From the NCBI GenBank assembly GCA_031549665.1, contig JAVBPJ010000001.1, positions 1 through 64,000 of the forward strand: 64,000 nt of DNA, in the 5' to 3' direction. This DNA comes from Rikenella sp031549665 (GTDB taxonomy: Bacteria; Bacteroidota; Bacteroidia; Bacteroidales; Rikenellaceae). Position 1 is the stretch's first letter, and the number at the start of each line of letters is the position of its first letter. The notes under the pieces were generated by a model that worked only from the letters and a program-made list of their open reading frames with translations, was not told the origin of the DNA and did not search any database. Of this stretch, positions 26,733 through 36,242 are shown piece by piece. Position numbers and translations under genes: made by a program.

Positions 26733-27299
26733 ATGGCAACAACAGCAGATTTGAAGAACGGGATGTGTATCCAGTTCAACGGCAAGACCTGTATGGTGGT
26801 CGAATTCCAACACGTAAAACCCGGGAAGGGCCCCGCATTCGTGCGCACCAAGCTCAAAAACCTGGAAAACGGACGGCTCCTCGAAAATACCTTCACGGCC
26901 GGCGTGGCGATCGAACCCGTACGCGTGGAACGCCGCCCCTACCAATACCTGTACGAAGACGACATGGGCTGCAACTTCATGCACACCGAAACCTTCGAAC
27001 AGATCGTCATCAACAGGGACATCATCGAAAACGCCGACCTGATGCGCGAAGGGCAAGTGGTCGAAGTGATGTTCAACACCGAAAAAGAGCAGGTTCTTTC
27101 GGCCGAACTCCCCCCCATCATCGAGATGGAGGTTACCTACACCGAACCCGGCTTCAAGGGCGACACCGCCTCGTCGAACACCCTCAAACCCGCCACGGTC
27201 GATACCGGCGCCACCGTCCGCGTGCCGCTGTTCATCAACACCGGCGAAAAAATCCGGGTGGATACCCGCACCCGCGAATACTACGAACGGGTAAAATAA
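26733..27299 (+). CDS. efp: translation elongation factor P
   Basis: A 188-aa factor that relieves ribosome stalling at polyproline stretches. Seen: the N-terminal KOW-like domain with the tip loop KPGKGP (Lys32 at the usual modification position), and two OB domains ending in a typical DTGATVRVPLFINTGEKIRVDTRTREY segment. The start at 26733 follows an A/C-rich leader and matches the usual family N-terminus. It has its own promoter box at 26702-26709. No EpmA/EpmB-type modification gene is nearby. Confidence 0.96.
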   Translation: MATTADLKNGMCIQFNGKTCMVVEFQHVKPGKGPAFVRTKLKNLENGRLLENTFTAGVAIEPVRVERRPYQYLYEDDMGCNFMHTETFEQIVINRDIIENADLMREGQVVEVMFNTEKEQVLSAELPPIIEMEVTYTEPGFKGDTASSNTLKPATVDTGATVRVPLFINTGEKIRVDTRTREYYERVK

Positions 27300-27317
27300 C
27301 TCACCCCCTCGAATAGA

Positions 27318-28316
27318 ATGGGCCGAAACCCCTTCTCATTGCCCTTGCAAGGCGGACGCTATGTCCGCCTTGTGTGCTTTGGAGTCGTCGGCGTCATTTT
27401 TTCAATTTCGACCGCGCAGGGGCAACTGCACGATGCCGTATCGATGGCATTCGACACCGTACGGCCGCACACCCTGTCGGGAGTGGTCGGGCTGCTCGGT
27501 TCGGCCAGTTACGAAGAGGGGGACGAGGTCACCGACATAAGCCTGCTGGCCACCACCAACCTGCGTTACGTGGTCAGGCGTACCGAATACAAAGCCTACT
27601 GGCGGCAGTACTGGGAACAAAACGACGACCGCACCTACACCCGCAAGGTGGCCATCTACCTCAACCCCGCCGTCGAGCGCTACCGGATCGGGGCCAATGG
27701 AGAACTGACTCAGCGGCGCCTTTTCGTCGAGCCCACCCTGCTCGGCGAAGTAAATACCGACCGCGGGCTGCGCGGAGCCGTCCGCGTGGGAGCGCTCCTT
27801 TACCCGCTGCACCACCGCGGCAACAAGTTCCATTTCTCGATGGGCTGCGGGGGGCTGTTCAGCTTCGAAAGCTGGGACATGAACAACCCCGACGAGATGG
27901 ACGGACTCTCGCCCGAAGATCAGCAAGAGGTCGACTTTATCAACTCGAACCTGAACCTCCACCAAGGGCGTTACTATCACCGTACGGACCTCAACCTGAT
28001 GGTCGCCCTCGACATGGCGTGGAAACCAAACAAGCTGTTCCAGCTTACCTGGGTTTCGTATTTACAACTGGGATTCCTGCCCATATTCAACCAAACCATC
28101 CGCACGGCCTACCCCGAACTGGGCGAACACCACCCCCACTGGGTGTCGGATCTGACCGCGTCGGTCAACATTTCAAAAAGCCTCTCCGCCAATTTCTCGT
28201 TCCGCGCCGACTACCAACGCAGCCTGTTGGTACTGTACGAATCGAATTTCGAGTACCACACCCTGCTGGGGTTGAACTGGAAATTCACCGCCGGCCCGAA
28301 AACAGCGAAGAAATAG
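27318..28316 (+). CDS. outer-membrane beta-barrel protein, unknown
   Basis: A 332-aa precursor with a signal peptide (positively charged RYVR, hydrophobic core, cleavage near STAQGQ). The mature part alternates aromatic and polar residues in a barrel-like pattern and ends with a C-terminal strand (YHTLLGLNWKFTAG). Similarity to DUF481-type 'salt-induced' barrels is possible but unproven. Its first 50 nt contain a 10-bp perfect hairpin (27348-27372) that could also act as the efp terminator. The start codon is uncertain; the ATG at 27318 gives a somewhat long n-region. Confidence 0.62.
   Translation: MGRNPFSLPLQGGRYVRLVCFGVVGVIFSISTAQGQLHDAVSMAFDTVRPHTLSGVVGLLGSASYEEGDEVTDISLLATTNLRYVVRRTEYKAYWRQYWEQNDDRTYTRKVAIYLNPAVERYRIGANGELTQRRLFVEPTLLGEVNTDRGLRGAVRVGALLYPLHHRGNKFHFSMGCGGLFSFESWDMNNPDEMDGLSPEDQQEVDFINSNLNLHQGRYYHRTDLNLMVALDMAWKPNKLFQLTWVSYLQLGFLPIFNQTIRTAYPELGEHHPHWVSDLTASVNISKSLSANFSFRADYQRSLLVLYESNFEYHTLLGLNWKFTAGPKTAKK
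27348..27372 (+). repeat. hairpin within the signal-peptide region
   Basis: CAAGGCGGAC (27348-27357) and GTCCGCCTTG (27363-27372) form a perfect 10-bp stem with a 5-nt loop. There is no U-run, so it is not a classical terminator. Confidence 0.5.
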
Positions 28317-28365
28317 TCTTTTCCGGGGCCACCGTAATCCCTTGCGGCGATTCTGTGGCTCCCGA

Positions 28366-28397
28366 TTTGGTTTTTTCGGAAAATTCGCCTACGTTTG
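28366..28397 (+). promoter_or_regulatory. trp leader promoter
   Basis: TTTG (28366-28369), 20 bp, TACGTTTG (28390-28397): a full consensus promoter. The predicted transcription start (about 28402-28404) falls two to four nt before the leader-peptide ATG at 28406. Confidence 0.75.
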
Positions 28398-28405
28398 TCT
28401 CCGGA

Positions 28406-28480
28406 ATGAACACAACAAGACTTCACAACACCTGGTGGTGGCGCACGCGTAACAATGCGATGGGCCTGCTTGCCGTGTAG
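28406..28480 (+). CDS. trpL: trp operon leader peptide
   Basis: A 24-codon ORF: the N-terminal part MNTTRLHNT is followed by three consecutive Trp codons (28433-28441), then RTRNNAMGLLAV and TAG. Three tandem TGG codons in so short an ORF, placed before a terminator in front of trpB, are diagnostic of ribosome-mediated attenuation. The ORF contains the antiterminator segment GCGATGGGC at 28457-28465. It begins at or almost at the predicted transcription start, so initiation is probably leaderless. Confidence 0.85.
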   Translation: MNTTRLHNTWWWRTRNNAMGLLAV

Positions 28481-28544
28481 TTAGTAGTCTGCTGTATATA
28501 CCCAAAGTATGTAAAGCCCATCGCCCCGAAGCGATGGGCTTTTT
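28457..28544 (+). promoter_or_regulatory. tryptophan attenuator (antiterminator/terminator)
   Basis: Terminator: AAAGCCCATCGC (28513-28524), loop CCCGAA, GCGATGGGCTTT (28531-28542) and a U-run to 28544. Segment 2, GCGATGGGC at 28457-28465 within the leader ORF, is identical to the right arm and so can pair with GCCCATCGC (28516-28524) instead. A ribosome stalled at the Trp codons (28433-28441) leaves segment 2 free and prevents the terminator; one that reaches the stop codon at 28478 covers it, and transcription ends before trpB. Confidence 0.88.
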
Positions 28545-28601
28545 CGTACAAAACACCCGCAACAACTAACAAAACCGATTCATACAACACACTCAACAAC
28601 C

Positions 28602-29792
<1,191 letters not shown>

Positions 29793-29816
29793 CCGCCCGG
29801 ACTCTTCCGCCGGGAA

Positions 29817-29848
29817 CGACGGCGCGGCGCACCTACGCCGCGCCGTCG
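29817..29848 (+). terminator. hairpin after trpB
   Basis: CGACGGCGCGGCG (29817-29829) with CGCCGCGCCGTCG (29836-29848): a 13-bp perfect GC-rich stem 25 nt after the trpB stop. It lacks a U-run, so termination efficiency is uncertain. Confidence 0.55.
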
Positions 29849-29877
29849 CCGTTGATCCCCGTCTGAAAAGAAAACAA

Positions 29878-29885
29878 TACCTTTG
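29878..29885 (+). promoter_or_regulatory. -7 box before acyltransferase
   Basis: TACCTTTG, an exact -7 match, with only seven nt to the ATG at 29893; probably a leaderless transcript. Confidence 0.5.
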
Positions 29886-29892
29886 TCCGCGT

Positions 29893-30873
29893 ATGCGAAA
29901 CCCGTTGATCAGCTTTCTCCAAGTGTTCGGCATTTGCCTGGTGGTGTTGGGACACGCTTTCCCCACCGACGGGCACGAACTGCCGCTCTACCGGTGGATA
30001 TACAGCTTCCACATGCCGCTCTGGATCTTCCTGTCGGGCTACCTGCTGCAATACACCGCCCCCGGGGGAGCGATCGCCAACATCCGCTTCGGCCCCTTTG
30101 TGCGGAAAAAGAGCCTGCGGCTGCTGCTGCCCTACGTGGCGATCAGCTCGCTCGCCTTCCTGCCCAAGGTGTGGCTGAGCGCCTGGGCCGTAAAACCGGT
30201 CGAAGCCACCTGGGGCGACTACGTCGGCATGCTGCTCTATCCCGCCAGGAACGTGATTGTCTACTACTGGTTCCTGCCCACCATCTTTTTGTTGCTCACC
30301 GGTACGGTGCTGGCGGCCAAGGGAGTGCGGCGGTGGCGCATGCCGATGTGGGGATGGCTTGCGGCGGCGCTGGCGCTGTCGGTGTACAACCCCCTTAGCG
30401 AGGTGGGCCTGCTGAACCTGAACGGAGTGGCGCGGGGAGCGTTCTTTTTCCTGCTTGGGATCGCCTATTGCCGCTACCAGCCGTGGATCGACCAGGGACT
30501 CGGACTGCAACGGATCACCACCCCCTGGCTGTTGCTGGCCCTGTTCACTCCCCTTGCCTGCGGGTGGATTCCGGGGGGCGAAAACGCATGGATCAACCGC
30601 GCGGTCGCCGCGGCGGGCATCCTGTTCTCGATCAGTCTCGGTTTCCGTTACCTGCGCCTGGGGCGGCAATTCTTTGCTCCGCTGGAGGGAAGCACCTACC
30701 CCATCTTCCTGTTTTCGTGGTTCGCTCAATCCCCCATTCGCGTGGTGCTGTTCGACCTTTGGCACTGGCCCGCCTGGGCGGGAATTCCCGTGAGCGTGGC
30801 CGCGGGCATCGGCCTGCCGTGGCTGTTCGACCGCCTGTACCGCCGGTACGCCCCCCGGCTCCGCCGCGCCTGA
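29893..30873 (+). CDS. acyltransferase family 3 membrane protein
   Basis: A 326-aa integral membrane protein with about ten hydrophobic segments. The N-terminus (FGICLVVLGHAF with the conserved His, then FHMPLWIFLSGYLL) and the R-K-K-S-L-R-L-L-L-P-Y segment match the OafA/NolL-type acyltransferase-3 family, which O-acetylates or succinylates surface glycans. The acceptor is unknown; no glycan cluster is nearby. It is transcribed alone after trpB, with its own -7 box. It is relatively GC-rich, as are its neighbours. Confidence 0.85.
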   Translation: MRNPLISFLQVFGICLVVLGHAFPTDGHELPLYRWIYSFHMPLWIFLSGYLLQYTAPGGAIANIRFGPFVRKKSLRLLLPYVAISSLAFLPKVWLSAWAVKPVEATWGDYVGMLLYPARNVIVYYWFLPTIFLLLTGTVLAAKGVRRWRMPMWGWLAAALALSVYNPLSEVGLLNLNGVARGAFFFLLGIAYCRYQPWIDQGLGLQRITTPWLLLALFTPLACGWIPGGENAWINRAVAAAGILFSISLGFRYLRLGRQFFAPLEGSTYPIFLFSWFAQSPIRVVLFDLWHWPAWAGIPVSVAAGIGLPWLFDRLYRRYAPRLRRA

Positions 30874-30928
30874 TCCGGAAGGCCTTGGGAAACGGACATT
30901 CGACAACTTGTTTCCCGAACAAAAGGGC

Positions 30929-30936
30929 TACCTTTG
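30929..30936 (+). promoter_or_regulatory. -7 box of nhaD promoter
   Basis: TACCTTTG, 36 nt before the nhaD ATG; a TTG at 30908-30910 lies 18 bp upstream and may serve as -33. Confidence 0.55.
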
Positions 30937-30971
30937 ACCGCAAGTTTTTCCTTTTTTAGTTTTCCGATTCC

Positions 30972-32285
30972 ATGTTCGTACTGATGATCTCTATTTTCCT
31001 GCTGGGCGTCCTGTTCATTGCCCTGGAGGACAACATCGGCATCAACAAAGCGGCCACGGCCATTCTCACCGCCGTGGTGCTGTGGGTGGTGCTGGGGCTG
31101 GCAGACCCGGCCATTGTCCGCGCGGACTTCACGGCGCATTTGGGCGACATCAGCGAAACCCTCTTCTTTGTCATGGGATCGATGGTGATTATCGAACTGA
31201 TCGACACGCACGGGGGGTTCCGGATCATCACCAACCACATACACACCACCAAAAAGCGGAACCTGCTTTGGGTGGTGAGTCTGATCACCTTTTTCCTCTC
31301 GGCCGTACTCGACAACCTGGCCACGGGGATCGTGATGATCGCCCTGCTGCGCAAGCTGATCCCCCATCGGCGGGAACGCTGGATCTACTCCTCCATGATT
31401 ATCATTGCCGCCAATGCCGGCGGGTCGTGGTCGCCGGTGGGCGACGTAACCACCATCCTGCTTTGGACGCACGGCAACCTGACCCCCATTCATCAGGTAT
31501 CCCACCTGTTCTTTCCCGCCCTGCTGTCGATGATCGTTTCGCTGTTGATCGTAACCCGCTTTTTCAAGCCGAAAGCCAACTGGGGAGCCTTTCCCATCCA
31601 CCGCGAAAACAGCCGGATGCCGGAAATTTCGAGAAAGTCGCGGATCGTGATCCTTGGACTCGGAGTGTTTTCCATCGCCATCGTTCCGGTATTCAACGGA
31701 CTCACGGGATTGCCTCCCTTTCTCTGCATCCTGACGGGGGCGGCCGTACTCTGGGTATATACCGACCTGATGTACGGCAAACACGACGGCCGCGAGACCA
31801 AGGAACGTTTCCGGGTTACGGCCGTGCTGTCGCGGATCGACATGTCGACGATCCTCTTTTTTCTGGGTATTCTGATGAGCGTGGCCGCCCTCGACTCGTC
31901 GGGCCAGCTCAAAGTGGTGTCGGGATTCCTGAACCAGCACATCGGCCATCCGCTGCCCATCAGTTTCATGATCGGGGTGATGTCGTCGTTTGTGGACAAC
32001 GTCGCCCTGGTGGCCGCCACCATGGGGATGTACGACATTGACCCGGAATCGATCTTCTTCATGGTCGACGGCCGGTTTTGGACGTTCCTGGCCTACTGCG
32101 CCGTAACGGGCGGCAGCCTGCTCATTATCGGTTCGGCAACGGGGGTAACCGTTATGGGAATGGAGAAAATTTCGTTCATGTACTACCTGAAGCGTTTCTC
32201 GCTGGTGGCCCTGTCGGGCTACGTAGCGGGAGCGGCGCTCTATTTCATCATCATCCGGTGCTGCGAGGGCGCTACCCTCTTCTGA
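30972..32285 (+). CDS. nhaD: NhaD-type sodium:proton antiporter
   Basis: A 437-aa inner-membrane antiporter of the IT/ArsB superfamily that exports Na+ (and Li+) in exchange for H+. Seen: about eleven hydrophobic segments and the NhaD signature region LDNLATGIVMIALL followed by NAGGSWSPVGDVTTILLW, plus a second FVDNVALVAATMGM repeat. The two D-N motifs in symmetric positions fit the inverted-repeat topology of the superfamily. Single-gene unit, followed by the strong hairpin at 32308-32346. Confidence 0.9.
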   Translation: MFVLMISIFLLGVLFIALEDNIGINKAATAILTAVVLWVVLGLADPAIVRADFTAHLGDISETLFFVMGSMVIIELIDTHGGFRIITNHIHTTKKRNLLWVVSLITFFLSAVLDNLATGIVMIALLRKLIPHRRERWIYSSMIIIAANAGGSWSPVGDVTTILLWTHGNLTPIHQVSHLFFPALLSMIVSLLIVTRFFKPKANWGAFPIHRENSRMPEISRKSRIVILGLGVFSIAIVPVFNGLTGLPPFLCILTGAAVLWVYTDLMYGKHDGRETKERFRVTAVLSRIDMSTILFFLGILMSVAALDSSGQLKVVSGFLNQHIGHPLPISFMIGVMSSFVDNVALVAATMGMYDIDPESIFFMVDGRFWTFLAYCAVTGGSLLIIGSATGVTVMGMEKISFMYYLKRFSLVALSGYVAGAALYFIIIRCCEGATLF

Positions 32286-32307
32286 TTCCTGCCCGACCCG
32301 GACAAGG

Positions 32308-32350
32308 CGCAGGCGGGCGGACTAATTCATAGTCCGCCCGCCTGCGTGTT
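32308..32350. terminator. terminator between nhaD and ABC permease
   Basis: A 17-bp perfect inverted repeat, CGCAGGCGGGCGGACTA (32308-32324) with its complement (32330-32346), followed by TGTTT on the plus strand. It lies between convergent genes and probably serves both. Confidence 0.75.
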
Positions 32351-32366
32351 TACCCCGCGGTTTTTA

Positions 32367-33485
32367 TCAGGCTTTCGATTTGCGGAACGTGATGATGGCC
32401 GCCGAAGCCGAAACGAGGGTGAATATTCCCACGCCGATCCACTGGCGGCTCAGGTCGGCCGCCACGCTGCCCTTGATCAGCACCATCTTCACCACCGAGA
32501 TCATGTGGGCGATGGGATTTATTACGTCCACCCGCTGCGCCCACAGGGGCATGCTTTCAACCGGCGTGAACAGGCCGCTCATCAGGATCAGAATAATCAG
32601 AAAGAAGAAGACCGTGAAGATGGCCTGCACCTGGGTGGTGGAGAGGTTCGAGATCAGGAATCCGAAACAGAGCATTCCCGCCATGTACAGGCAGACAAAA
32701 CCGTAAAGCAGCCCGATGTTCCCCACCACGGGAATGCCGTAGATGAAGTGGGCGATCAGCAGCCCGATGGTGAACTGGAGCAGCCCTGTCAGGAAGAAGG
32801 GAAGCAGCTTGGCCAGCATGAATTTGGCCGGCGACAGGGGGGTTACGTTCAACTGTTCGATGGTTCCGCGCTCTTTCTCCTTCACGGCGTTCAGGGCGGT
32901 AAGGGCCACGCTCATGATGGTGATCAGCAGGGCCAGGATGCCGGGAACGATCACCAGTTTGTAGTCGAAATGGGGGTTGTACCACTCCTGCGTGGCCACG
33001 TGCAGGGCGGGAGCGGGAGGCGGCGCAGGCAGGGTGCGTTCCTCGGCCAGTTCGGCCAGGTAATCGCCCAGGATGGAGTTCAGGTAGCCCGATCCGACGC
33101 TGGCGTTCAAGCCGTTGATGGCCGAGATGTGTACCGAGAGCGGGGGACGTTGGCCCAGAATGAGTTCGCGCTCGAAGTGTTGCGGAATCTCGAGGATCAT
33201 GTCGGCCCGACCCTCGTCCACCCAGCGGGTGGCTTCGTCCCAGGTGGCCAACGAGGCTTTGAGCTGGAAATACCCGCCCGCTTCGAGCTTGCGGACAAGC
33301 CGGGTGCTGAGCTGCGAGTGGTCGTGGTCGATGGCCACGAACGAGAAATTCTTCACCTCCATGTTGGCGGCAAAGGGGAGGATCAGCAACTGGATGATCG
33401 GCATGAGCAGCACCACCCGGAAAGCGAACTTGTCCCGCAGGGTTTGCAGAAACTCTTTCTTGGCAAGGATCAGCAGGGTTCTCAT
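32367..33485 (-). CDS. ABC-2 type exporter permease (YbhR/YbhS-like), second
   Basis: A 372-aa permease: one N-terminal membrane segment, a large periplasmic domain (about 50-170) and five C-terminal membrane segments with the ABC-2 motif NAVKEKERGTIEQLNVTPLSP. This 1+5 topology is typical of YbhS/YbhR-type drug exporters. The start at 33485 (MRTLLILAKKEFLQ) overlaps the stop of the preceding permease by four nt (ATGA). It is the last gene of the seven-gene exporter operon; with its partner it would form the heterodimeric channel. Confidence 0.87.
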   Translation of the reverse strand: MRTLLILAKKEFLQTLRDKFAFRVVLLMPIIQLLILPFAANMEVKNFSFVAIDHDHSQLSTRLVRKLEAGGYFQLKASLATWDEATRWVDEGRADMILEIPQHFERELILGQRPPLSVHISAINGLNASVGSGYLNSILGDYLAELAEERTLPAPPPAPALHVATQEWYNPHFDYKLVIVPGILALLITIMSVALTALNAVKEKERGTIEQLNVTPLSPAKFMLAKLLPFFLTGLLQFTIGLLIAHFIYGIPVVGNIGLLYGFVCLYMAGMLCFGFLISNLSTTQVQAIFTVFFFLIILILMSGLFTPVESMPLWAQRVDVINPIAHMISVVKMVLIKGSVAADLSRQWIGVGIFTLVSASAAIITFRKSKA

Positions 33486-34597
33486 TGGGGGCGCATGCGA
33501 TGGGTAAACAACAACAGGGCGCTGCCGATCAGCGCCAGTGCCATCCCCAGCAGGATGGTCAGCGGCATCCACACTTCGGACAGGGAGACTCCCTTGAGCA
33601 TCAGGTCTTTGATCCCCTCAATAAACCACGTGGCCGGAACCGCCTGGGAGGCCCACTGCAAAACAACGGGCATGTTGGCCACCGGAAAGATGAATCCCGA
33701 CAGCAGGATCGTGGGCAGGAAGAGTCCCAGGAACGAGGTAACCAGCGCGGTTTGCTGGGTCCGCACCAGCGAAGAGATCAGCACGCCCAGCCCCACGGCG
33801 GCGAAGATAAACAGGGCGCTCAACAACGCCACGGCCCACAGGCTGCCCAGGCAGGGCATGCCGAAGACCGTCATCCCGAGGATCATCACCAGCGAGGTGT
33901 TGATCATCGACAGGACGAAATAGGGAACCACCTTCCCCAGCACGATGGTACGCGAACGCAACGGCGACACGGCCAGCAGCTTCAGCGTTCCCTGCTCTTT
34001 TTCGCGGGTCAGGGTTACGGAGGTCATCATGGCCGAGACGATCATGATGATCAGCGCCACGACCCCGGGAACGAACATGTAGGCGCTTTTGAGTTCGGGG
34101 TTGTACATCATCCGCAGGGTCGTCCGCAGGGGGGAACGCTCGGCGCCGCCGCTCAACTCCTGGCCGTAGGCTTCGACGATCGACCCTGCGTAGTGCAACA
34201 GCGAGGTGGCCATGTTGAGGTCGGAAGCGTCGGCGATCAGTTGCACCACGCCCCCCTCGGGCCGGTAAAGGGCCGCCCCGATCCGCTCGGGAATCACCAC
34301 CACCAGCCGCACGCGGCCGCGGTGGAATGCGGCCTCGATCTGGCGTTCGTTGTCGAGGTACTCTTCGAGCAGGAATTGGTCGGTCGAGGTGAGCCGCTGC
34401 ACCAACTGCCGCGCTACGGGGTCGCCTTTCGAACGGTCGACCACGGCGATGGGGGTGTGGTCGATGTCGGTTGAAATGACATAGCCGAACAGCATCACCA
34501 ACAACAACGGGATCAGGAAAAGCATCACCAGCGTTACCCGCTCGCGCAGGATGTGGCGGCACTCTTTGACCACAAAACTGGCGAAATTACCTTTCAT
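33482..34597 (-). CDS. ABC-2 type exporter permease (YbhR/YbhS-like), first
   Basis: A 371-aa permease of the same build as its downstream neighbour: N-terminal KECRHILRERVTLVMLFLIPLLLVMLF segment pieces, a periplasmic domain, and C-terminal membrane segments with the LTREKEQGTLKLLAVSPL motif. Its start overlaps the preceding ATPase gene by 11 nt and its end overlaps the next permease, so the whole set is translationally coupled. The two permeases are clearly paralogous but diverged. Confidence 0.87.
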   Translation of the reverse strand: MKGNFASFVVKECRHILRERVTLVMLFLIPLLLVMLFGYVISTDIDHTPIAVVDRSKGDPVARQLVQRLTSTDQFLLEEYLDNERQIEAAFHRGRVRLVVVIPERIGAALYRPEGGVVQLIADASDLNMATSLLHYAGSIVEAYGQELSGGAERSPLRTTLRMMYNPELKSAYMFVPGVVALIIMIVSAMMTSVTLTREKEQGTLKLLAVSPLRSRTIVLGKVVPYFVLSMINTSLVMILGMTVFGMPCLGSLWAVALLSALFIFAAVGLGVLISSLVRTQQTALVTSFLGLFLPTILLSGFIFPVANMPVVLQWASQAVPATWFIEGIKDLMLKGVSLSEVWMPLTILLGMALALIGSALLLFTHRMRPQ

Positions 34598-35333
34598 CGG
34601 CGGGGGCGGGTTGCGGACGGGTTACCCGTTCGAAGAGTTCGTCCATGGTTGGGGTATCGTATCGTTCCATCAGGGCGCGGGGGCGATCCAGCGCTTTGAG
34701 CTGTCCGTCGGCCATGATCAGGGTGCGGTCGCAGTAAAGGGCTTCGTCGAGGTAGTGGGTGGTAACCAGAATGGTGGTTCCGCTTTGGGCCGTGCGCAGG
34801 ATCAGCTCCCAAAACTGCCTGCGACCCAGGGGGTCGACGCCGCCGGTGGGTTCGTCCAGAAAAAGCACCTCGGGGCCGTGCAGCATGGCGGCCGAAAAGG
34901 CCACTTTTTGTTTCCAGCCGGGGGGGAGTTGCCCCACGATCTCGTTGCGCAGATCGCCCAGTTCGAGGCTCTGGTAAACCACCTCGCTCTTGTCCCGTAG
35001 CGCGGCGCGATCCAGGCCGTAGATCGTGCCGAAGAGTTCGATGTTCTCGTGGACGGTCAAATCGTCGTAGAGCGAGAATTTTTGGCTCATGTAGCCGATC
35101 CGCCGTTTGAGCCTGGCCGCTTGGCGGGCAACGTCGTACCCTGCCACCAGAGCGCTGCCGGAGGTGGGTTTGAGCAGCCCGCAAAGCATGCGGATGGCGG
35201 TGGTTTTTCCGGCGCCGTTGGCCCCCAGAAAACCGAACACTTCGCCCCGCCGCACCTCGAAACTGAGGGCGTCAACAGCCGTGAAACGGCCGAAACGGCG
35301 GGTGAGGGAGCGAACTTCGATGCTGTTTTCCAT
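34587..35333 (-). CDS. ABC transporter ATPase with non-canonical signature
   Basis: A 248-aa nucleotide-binding protein. Walker A GANGAGKTT, Q-loop MSQKFSLYDDL, Walker B VLFLDEPTGGVDP and the H-loop VTTHYLDEA are intact. The signature (C-loop) reads LPPGWKQK rather than LSGGQ. A similar departure (L-P-x-G-x-K-Q) is known in the second half of YbhF-type tandem ATPases, so this protein probably corresponds to that half, split into a separate gene here. It pairs with the ATPase encoded immediately upstream. Confidence 0.88.
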   Translation of the reverse strand: MENSIEVRSLTRRFGRFTAVDALSFEVRRGEVFGFLGANGAGKTTAIRMLCGLLKPTSGSALVAGYDVARQAARLKRRIGYMSQKFSLYDDLTVHENIELFGTIYGLDRAALRDKSEVVYQSLELGDLRNEIVGQLPPGWKQKVAFSAAMLHGPEVLFLDEPTGGVDPLGRRQFWELILRTAQSGTTILVTTHYLDEALYCDRTLIMADGQLKALDRPRALMERYDTPTMDELFERVTRPQPAPADER

Positions 35334-35342
35334 GGAGCCGGT

Positions 35343-36242
35343 CTAACGGATTCGTTGAATAAAAAGGTCTTCGACCGTGGGGTCGATGCGGCGCAGCGAA
35401 ACGAGCGAGGGGTCGAGGCCCGCCTCTTCGAGCCGGGCCACGATCTCCTGTTCGGAACGGGGACCGTCGGGATTCAGGTGCAGGGTGTCGCCGAACGAGT
35501 AGCAGGTGTCGGGGCCTTCGGTCTGCCTCACGGCGGCCAACACTTCGGCCTGGCGCGGACTCTCCAGTTCGTACAGAATGCCCTGATAATGGCCGGTTAC
35601 CTCGCGCGGATCCAGCTCGGCCAGCGAAACGCCGTGGTGCAGCAGGGTGATGCGGTCGCAACGGGCCGCCTCGTCCATGTAGGAGGTGGAAACGAGGAGG
35701 CTTCTCCCCTGTCCGGCCAGTTCCCTGAGCGATTCCCAGAACTCGCGGCGCGAGGTGGGGTCGACCCCCGTGGTGGGTTCGTCGAGCATCAGCACCTCGG
35801 GGTTATGGATCATGGCGCAACAAAGGGCCAGTTTTTGTTTCATGCCGCCCGAAAGCTGCGCGGCGGGACGGTTGGCGAAAGGGGCGATCTGATCCCAGAT
35901 CGCTCCGACGTTGCGCACCGATTCGACCGACTCGCCGTAGATGTTGGCGAAGAACCGCAGGTTTTCGATCACCGACAGGTCGCCGTACAGCGAAAAGGTG
36001 GCGGGCATATAGCCCACCCGCTTGCGCAGGGTGCGGTAGTCGCGCAGGATGTCGCATCCGGCCACGGTGGCCTGGCCGCTGTCGGGGCGCACCAGCGTTA
36101 CCAAAATATCGAACAGGGTGGTTTTTCCGGCTCCGTCGGCGCCGATCAGGCCGTGGATAGTCCCCGGCCCCACTTCGATCGAGATGGAGTCGAGGGCTTG
36201 CACGCTGCCCCACTGTTTCGATATGTTGCTGGCGCGGATCAC
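35343..36242 (-). CDS. ABC transporter ATPase, canonical
   Basis: A 299-aa nucleotide-binding protein with Walker A GADGAGKTT, Q-loop MPATFSLYGDL, canonical signature LSGGMKQK, Walker B VLMLDEPTTGVDP and a C-terminal extension of about 80 residues of the kind found in YbhF/CcmA-type exporters. The H-loop region reads VSTSYMDEA, with Ser-Tyr where His is usual, so this site may be degenerate. It begins directly at the hlyD-like gene's stop and lies nine nt before the second ATPase gene. Confidence 0.86.
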   Translation of the reverse strand: MIRASNISKQWGSVQALDSISIEVGPGTIHGLIGADGAGKTTLFDILVTLVRPDSGQATVAGCDILRDYRTLRKRVGYMPATFSLYGDLSVIENLRFFANIYGESVESVRNVGAIWDQIAPFANRPAAQLSGGMKQKLALCCAMIHNPEVLMLDEPTTGVDPTSRREFWESLRELAGQGRSLLVSTSYMDEAARCDRITLLHHGVSLAELDPREVTGHYQGILYELESPRQAEVLAAVRQTEGPDTCYSFGDTLHLNPDGPRSEQEIVARLEEAGLDPSLVSLRRIDPTVEDLFIQRIR

